From Paramarasmius palmivorus (Eukaryota; Basidiomycota; Agaricomycetes; Agaricales; Marasmiaceae), in assembly GCA_037176845.1 (NCBI GenBank), contig JAYKXP010000005.1, forward strand, positions 372,001 to 436,000: 64,000 bases of DNA, written 5' to 3'. Of the stretch, positions 58,178-64,000 are shown one piece after another. A program made the position numbers and the translations under genes. Positions within the stretch are counted from its first letter, which is position 1, and every line of letters begins with the position of its first letter. The notes beneath the pieces were generated by a model. The model was given only the letters and a program-made list of their open reading frames with translations, had not been told where the DNA came from and searched no databases.

Positions 58178-58328
58178 GGCGCAGGTGGTAGCGTGGAGAG
58201 GAAAGAGGTAGCGTGACAGAATGTAACACAGTGACCAAAGGTGACCAAAGCCTCCATTGTTCGACTAATTAGGAAATCGTGGAATGAGTAAAAGCTGTCA
58301 TACACCCCTGCAATGGTCACCACCTACC
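58178..58328. promoter_or_regulatory. Divergent promoter between HD2 and HD1, pair 2
   Basis: 151 bp between the two start codons. It contains two tandem copies of gtgaccaaag near 58231-58252, which is a candidate regulatory element. Much shorter than the pair 1 interval. Confidence 0.6.
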
Positions 58329-60165
58329 ATGCCTACACCCACAAACGTACGCACCAGGCTCATATCTTCTCTCGACAGTCTCATCGACTCATTCCATAAG
58401 GATGATCTCTACGAAGTTCTCGATAGCTGGAACGATTTAGAAAGGGACATTGTCACTCGTCGCGACACCGGGTCGTTGGACATCGACACGACTCAGCTCG
58501 CCTTCGATGTTGTAGACTGTATGGAAGTGCTATGCGATGCGTTTCCGACATTCAACTTGATAGAAGATTCGTTCAAAGATGCCATGTCCCAGATCACTCG
58601 TTCGACAGACGACATCTCTCCTTCATCATCGACTTCCCTCCATGAGTCTACTCCAGAGCCCGAGCAGACTTCCATATCCTCTTCACCATACGTACGCGAC
58701 GCCTACGAGTGGCTACTCGAAAACCTCCACAACCCATATCCCTCGCCTGCCCAACGCGACGCCATCTCTTTCAAGTCTGGCGCCTCTCGCAAATCCATCG
58801 ACAACTGGTTTATTGACGTCCGCAAACGCATAGGCTGGAACGTTGTTAAAAAAAGGTACTTTAAAGAACGCAAAGACATGATCGCCGCTGCCTGCATTTT
58901 CATTCGTGGTGACGAACCTGATACCACCGACAAAAAGCAGCCAGACTACCCAGCTGATCTAGGCATAGCTTTTGCCGAAATCCGAGGCAAAGCGCTAGAC
59001 CTGTATGGGAACGGTACCGAGGCTAGCCACCTAGTCCAGAAGCTAGCAGGGCAGGTCAAGACTTTGACACCTGAACTGCAGGAAGAACTAGCAAAGGACA
59101 GGCGCGAGGAGAAGCTCAAGAGGAGACGTGTGGCGCACAAACGCCAATCGTCATCTTCCTCATCTGCAGAGGAATCTACCCCGACGCCTCCTGCAGGCAA
59201 GAGGCGCCGTTCTGATGACGACGAGTCCGACTCGTCCTCGAGGAAACGCAGCAGGGATGAAGAGGCTTCAGAAGCTCTTCCTAGTACACCATCACCCGGG
59301 ACGTCTACCACGGTGGACGCAGCACCCCCGCCATCCACTTCCACAGCCTCACCAACACCATTTACACAGCCTGAACCTGGCTCAAAGAAACGTCGTCTCG
59401 TTTCAGACTCTGACGCCACACCACGCGCAGCTAAGCGTTCACGCATGACGTATCCCATGGGTCGTGCTGCCTCCGTTCCCATCACTCTTCCCGTCCCCAA
59501 GTTCCCTGTTGAGGATTGGTTTACTCAGCCTCTACCTACTGTTGATCAGTGGCCCGCGGACAAACTCAACTTTACATTTGGGACTACAGAATACTTCTCC
59601 GATCTCGAGACGTTGCTCTCGGATGGTAGTGAAAGTGGTAGCTCGAATGGTAGTGGACGTGAGTATTGTTATACCCAGTTCCATCTCGGAATACTGATTC
59701 AACAATTTGCAGCATCGACACCTGCGGCACCCGAATCACTACAGCTTGGTATCGCACCCAGCGAGACTACTCTGTCCTCATCTACATCATGCTACGATTT
59801 CTCCAATGATTTCGAAGCAGGTGAGCCTTGCTCCGCATTCTCCCCTTTACATTCACTAATACGCGACCTAAGGACTCGACGTCGACATCAACCAACTCCT
59901 CAACAACTTCTCCAATCCTACCATGGGCGTGGGTATTGGTATCGTTGATCCCAATGCTTCTCATCTCCTAGATACTTTCTCTGGCGCTCAAACTTCGAGC
60001 TCGCTACCTGATCTCGGGTTTGATTTCACCAACTTCCCCTTAGAGTCTTGGGCGACGGACCTGAATACCTCAACCGGATTCGAAGGTTGCAGTTCTTCAT
60101 TGGCTCTTCCAGGATTTGAAGCCCAGGAACAGTCGTATCTGCAGCTATCGCAAGTTGTTTGGTAG
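58329..60165 (+). CDS. HD1: Mating-type homeodomain transcription factor HD1 (pair 2)
   Basis: Start chosen at MPTPTNVRTRLISSLD (58329); an in-frame ATG 15 codons upstream is less likely. The N-terminal about 115 residues diverge from the other HD1 but keep the same helical layout (LDIDTTQLAFDVVDCMEVLC against LNTDTSLLAIDVATCIEQLC). From SSPYVRDAYEWLLENL on, the proteins are nearly the same through the homeodomain (IDNWFIDVRKRIGW, again Asp for Asn51), the FIRGDEPDTTDKKQPDYPAD block, basic clusters and KLNFTFGTTEYFSDLETLL. Introns near 59.66 and 59.82 kb match those of pair 1. The last exon ends YLQLSQVVW at 60165. No frame break. Confidence 0.95.
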
Positions 60166-60620
60166 GTCTCTTTCTGTCGCAATCATTACCGAAAGCTAAC
60201 CTTTTTTGTCTTTAGATCTGCTTCATATCATTGTATTTCTGTCCCTTGCTCTTCTGTTTTCGTTCCGTGTTCGTTTTTCTTACCCGCATCTTTTCTTGCA
60301 GCATTGGTTCTCCGCATTCGCACTTGCATTATCTTCATCTGCACATACACCCATATACCTATCAATATCCTTATACCTATGTTTATGATGTATTCCTATG
60401 GTTCTCGCATTGCTATCATCATCGTGCTTTCTTGCTATCGCCTATCTTACTTCGCAACATAACAGTATGCATGTAGCTATATTCCATGTACATTATGCAA
60501 ACGATTATTCAAGCGCCAAAAACAGCGAAAAAAAGAGGTACACGCCACGATGTGGAAACACAAGTTCAGATCACCATCCCTATTTTCTACAGACTGAACA
60601 ACTGAATAGATACAAGTTAT
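60166..60620. other. HD1 pair 2 and RRP1 convergent 3' region
   Basis: 455 bp, pyrimidine-rich next to HD1 and similar to the flank at 25.3-25.7 kb. No gene seen. Confidence 0.55.
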
Positions 60621-61820
60621 CTAGCTATCCTCCTCGTCACTCTCCTCTTCCTTCTCTTTCTCCCACAACTTGTACATTTTCTTTCGATTGGAGTCTCTCG
60701 TGCCCGGTTCACTTGCGACTTCAAAGATCTTCCTGACAAGCCTTTTTCTGAGTGTCCCAGAAGATACCGTCTCTGAAGAGTCACTCGAGCAATGAGCGAC
60801 CAGATTCGGGAACGCCACATCTGATCCACTGTCTAGCCGTCTGCGTTTTCGTGAACGAGGGTTCTCATCGTCGCTGTCTTCGGACTCTGGAGATTTCAGG
60901 GAGGCGAGCAGAGGTTCCAATAATGTTGACTGGATGAATTTGTACGTGCCACTCGTCGGTGTGAGTGCAGAGAGGTTGAAGAACGGTGCGAGGAGAAGGA
61001 TGAGCGGTGCAGCAGGTGGTGATGAAGAGGTGCTTGGTGTGGCTCCAAGAACTTTGTCTAGTTCTTCGAGATAGATTTCGGATAAGTGGTACGTCAAGCT
61101 TGTAGGGACTTTCATGTCAGTTGGGCTAGAGAAGGGACGTGAGATGTAGTCGCGGTGAAGGTGGATGGACAACATACCACAGAGGTCCTCCTTGACGGGT
61201 CAATATTTCGTTATATTCTTCGCATGTTTTTGTGTCCCAGTCATTCCGTAGCAGGAGTCTAAATGAGGCATTTACGAATCTTCTTACAAGCATGTAATAC
61301 TTGTCAATTCTGTGAAGAAAAATTCAGTGACAAGCAAACTAAGGTAGAGAGTACGAGACTCACCTGAGACGATCAATTCCATTCCACTCTCTGACTATCG
61401 TTGTCCAAAATCCACTGAGAAACGCTAATGAGGACTGGGTAGACGTGATCGCGAGCAAGATTTCCGCTAGCTCAGAAGCCAATGCCTGTTGGACCAAAGG
61501 TTTATCTGACATCCAGAAGCCTGCGACGCAAATTCAGCAACACATTCAAAGCCCAATTGACATGAAGGCGCACAGTAGAAGATCCCCTTCCACAGTTTAA
61601 TCATCTCCTGTTCTGGTAGCTCATTTTGTTCGGCATCCGACAGAAAAGCAATGAGGTTTTTTATTGCTTTATCCCGGACCTTTTTTTCTGTGTTGACTGA
61701 GCCATGCTGACTTTGAAGAATATCTTGTTACATACCAGTTGAAGCAAGAAATTTTCCGAGTGGTGGAGCATTTTGGGACGTTGCGGTCATCGTCGACGTT
61801 GTAGTTGTAGTGGAAGGCAT
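60621..61820 (-). CDS. rrp1: RRP1/Nop52 ribosomal RNA processing protein
   Basis: Start MPSTTTTTSTMTATSQNAPPLGKFLAS at 61820. Later exons give the Nop52 pattern: a helical N-terminal domain with LIKLWKGIFY-like and LAFLSGFWTTIVREWNGID-like stretches, then DMKVPTSLTYHLSEIYLEEL, LLLAPFFNLSALTPTSGTY and an acidic/basic tail (RSRKRRRLDSGSD, stop at 60621). RRP1 acts in the nucleolus in 27S pre-rRNA processing for the 60S subunit. About four introns. The start is 53 bp from that of the hydroxyisourate hydrolase gene, so they share a promoter region. Confidence 0.82.
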
Positions 61821-61873
61821 TTTTTCAAGGGTCCGTGCGCCAGAAGACGCGCGCTTGATCCATATCTACCAGG

Positions 61874-62403
61874 ATGTCCAAATCTCCCATAACCTGCCAT
61901 GGTGAATCTCATCCGTGTTTCCATGTTTATTCGTAGCTGATTCCCTGTTCTAGTCCTCGATACTTCTATCGGGAAACCAGCTGAAGGGATAGCCATTCAG
62001 CTGCAACAATTCGAACCAGCAAAAGTGGAAGGAGACCCTGATCTCTTCACCCCTTTTGCTAAAGGGTCGGTACCAGTCCACGAAAACTACTATCAAGACT
62101 AACCAAGACGCTTCAGAGTAACGAACTCGGACGGAAGATGTCTTGACCTTTTGCTCCCTGATGAAGCAAAGGAGATGTTACGTCCTGGTCTTTACAAGAT
62201 CATATTCCGAACGAAGGAGTATTTCGATAGGACGAATCGCGAATCTTTCTATCCCTGGGTGGAGGTGAATAATTTTAAACTCACTGGACTTCAAATAACT
62301 GAAAGCCTTGTAGGTCACCTTCGACTTGAAGAATCCAAACGAACACTATCACATTCCTCTGCTTATCAGTCCATTCTCGTTTACCACTTACCGAGGAAGC
62401 TAA
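61874..62403 (+). CDS. 5-hydroxyisourate hydrolase (transthyretin-like)
   Basis: Four exons read cleanly. MSKSPITCH joins to VLDTSIGKPAEGIAIQLQQ, then VTNSDGRCLDLLL and GLYKIIFRTKEYFDR, FYPWVE, and a last exon VTFDLKNPNEHYHIPLLISP ending FSFTTYRGS at 62403. The C-terminal YRGS tetrapeptide, the HVLD His, the DGR Arg and the HYHIPLL His are the known active-site residues of HIU hydrolase, and all are present. It hydrolyses 5-hydroxyisourate, the urate oxidase product, to OHCU in purine catabolism. Length about 120 residues is normal. No C-terminal peroxisomal SKL-type signal is evident. Confidence 0.93.
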
Positions 62404-62612
62404 AGGTCAATGACAAGGTCAAAGAGATGTATCACTAGCAGATCTAAATTGTAGCAGCAATAAAGACAGTATGCGACATGCGACTATCTATGTACGGGAC
62501 GGCCTAAGAAACTATGCATGACAGCAAAACAGTGCAGATATTAGGGCGAATGTATAGCACAGAAGGAATGATGATATGGCACAAATGTACAGGGGAAGGA
62601 AAAGGAATGGTA

Positions 62613-63431
62613 TTAATGCACCAAAACCGAGTCGTACTTGACGCCCTTGACTGTCGAACCACGCATCGATTGCTTGACGTTAATCAAGAACTGTTCCCTG
62701 TTCTTGCTCATCTCCATGGCAGCCTCTATATTACGAAATTGTTCAAGCGATAGTCATACAACAGTCCGGCTGGTAGACGCACCTTTGTTGAGAGGATCAT
62801 CGGCGTTAGGCTCAAGGAAAAGGTATTGAAGCCCGACCATCACCGAAGTGAGGTTGAGCACCGGTTTCCAGTCCTCTCTGAGGATGTTCAAGCACACGTT
62901 GCCCTCAAGGTCGACGTTTGGATGATAAATCTAGTATGAGGCCACATCGATACAGAGACATCAGCCAAGCACTGCTGACACACCTTCTGCGTGCATTTTA
63001 CCTTCGGGGGGTCGTGTGGGTAGTTCGTATTGATGCTAAATGAGAACACGAACGCGCCGCCCTTATACATGCCTGCAAAGATCGAGAATCAAAAACGATG
63101 TTTTGGCGTGTCGTATGACTCATGTATCATACCTTCATCTGGGGTGATGGTGAGGGTGAAGTTGAGCAGATCAGCGGGGTCAGGGAAATGGGTCTTCATA
63201 GTTGATGGAAGATCTAGTTCTGTCAAGTCTGCAAAGTATTATAGGGTTCGTTAATGAGGTTATTATGAGCGAAAGGGGTCGATTTCATGCCTTTCTGTAC
63301 TCGAATCTGGGCAGCACTCGTCTTTGGCTTCTTCTTCGCCGCGTCCTCGTTCTTTTTCATACTCCATATCTAGCCAGAGCACCCGGTAAGCCTATGCGAC
63401 ATTGACAAACGAAGAAACTTGCTTTAATCAT
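62613..63431 (-). CDS. ubc12: NEDD8-conjugating enzyme UBC12
   Basis: E2 enzyme that takes NEDD8/Rub1 from the E1 and passes it to cullins. The start is placed at 63431: MIK joins to [16 protein letters not shown] through an intron with a GC donor (GCAAGT) and CTAG acceptor. This rebuilds the MIKxWSxKK N-terminus known to dock the NEDD8 E1. The UBC fold follows: [37 protein letters not shown], then [20 protein letters not shown] with the catalytic Cys, [20 protein letters not shown] and ADDPLNKEAA. Ends KYDSVLVH at 62613. Introns elsewhere are GT-AG. Confidence 0.93.
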
Positions 63432-63660
63432 CGTGGCGAGTCGTGAAAATGAGAAAGAGACAGTTACAGATGACTGAGAGAAAGAGAAAGGAAACGTGAT
63501 GTGACTAGGCCTCGCTGCCGTGTTTTGGCGGCATTGCTTTGTGCTGTACCTAGCCCACATGGCTCATCTGTTCGTTCCCGATGGCTTCAAGGCTAAGATA
63601 TCATGCCATTGAGCTACTTCCTTATCACGCTGCCCTTCTTTTTAGACTGCAACCATCACC

Positions 63661-64000
63661 ATGGATCTCCCCATCATCGACCTCGACGTTTTTCTTTCTC
63701 AACCCAGGGAATCCCCTGCAGTACAGGATGAATGCAAGAAGGTACTATATTAGCTCTCATATGATTGGAGAATGTTAAATTTTCTCTTGATAGGCTGCAG
63801 ATGCTTTAATCGCTTATGGCGCCCTTCTTCTACGAGACTCGCGTGTCTCCGAGTCAGACAACTCTACCTTCTTGGACCTTCTCGAAGATTACTTTGCTCA
63901 GCCTAACGAGGTCCTGAAGAAAGATGAGAGGCCAGAACTCGGCTATCAAGTGGGAGTAACGTTGGAGAATACGGAAAAGCCCAAGTGCGCCGTCGACGAG
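63661..64000 (+). CDS. 2-oxoglutarate/Fe(II) oxygenase-like protein, 5' part
   Basis: Start MDLPIIDLDVFLSQP at 63661. An intron (about 63742-63794) leads to ADALIAYGALLLRDSRV, NSTFLDLLEDYFAQPNEVLK and ELGYQVGVTLENTEKP, and the gene runs off the window. The beginning matches the N-terminal domain of isopenicillin N synthase/clavaminate synthase-like dioxygenases (PIIDL start, GxLLLRD). The catalytic HxD...H part is beyond the window, so activity cannot be judged. Divergent from UBC12 with 229 bp between starts. Confidence 0.7.

Larger units (their letters stand above)
55860..60450. repeat. Right arm of the HD-pair inverted duplication
   Basis: Mirror counterpart of 25.3-30.1 kb: HD2 3' flank, HD2, short promoter, HD1, HD1 3' flank. 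See the left arm for what is shared and what is not. Confidence 0.75.

Noticed and set aside
1..64000. CRISPR arrays, prokaryotic operons, Shine-Dalgarno sites
   Set aside because: The sequence is clearly intron-rich eukaryotic nuclear DNA and no such structures are present.

Overview
The window is eukaryotic nuclear DNA from a filamentous basidiomycete, most likely an Agaricomycete (mushroom-forming fungus, plausibly Agaricales). Genes are densely packed on both strands and split by many short introns of about 45-65 nt with GT-AG ends. Several families are characteristic of this group: paired HD1/HD2 mating homeodomain genes, a PDR-type ABC transporter, and an agaric TKL-like kinase.

The centrepiece is an A-type (homeodomain, HD) mating locus with two complete divergent HD1/HD2 gene pairs about 26 kb apart in mirror orientation. 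Pair 1 lies at 25.7-29.9 kb (HD1 minus, HD2 plus) and pair 2 at 56.3-60.2 kb (HD2 minus, HD1 plus). The homeodomains, C-terminal regions and 3' flanks of the two pairs are very similar. The N-termini, where partner specificity is known to reside in this family, differ strongly.

Left flank (0-24 kb) holds conserved housekeeping genes: the 3' end of a TMEM115-like Golgi protein, an NBR1-type autophagy receptor, a mitochondrial PPR protein, SEC61 gamma, a 7-TM membrane protein, COG1, mitochondrial glycine dehydrogenase (P-protein) and a full-length PDR transporter. SEC61 gamma and glycine dehydrogenase are, as far as I recall, frequent neighbours of the agaric A locus, which supports the identification.

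The segment between the HD pairs (30-56 kb) is a mixture. It has an F-box/SirB1/YccV (FBXO21-like) gene; two near-identical P-loop NTPase genes in inverted orientation flanking a kinase-GAT-like gene; a broken copy of the RSC9 3' end; a solitary C2H2 zinc-finger gene; gene-poor DNA with dispersed degenerate repeats; the intact RSC9-like gene head-to-head with an ARMH3-like gene that shows frame breaks; and a gene I do not recognise. One inverted repeat (NTPase) therefore sits inside a larger one (HD pairs).

The right flank (60-64 kb) returns to housekeeping genes: RRP1, 5-hydroxyisourate hydrolase, the NEDD8-conjugating enzyme UBC12, and the start of a 2-oxoglutarate oxygenase-like gene. The mitochondrial intermediate peptidase gene that usually adjoins the locus is not in the window.

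Exon structures were worked out by reading splice sites by eye. Start codons and small exons are the least certain part.
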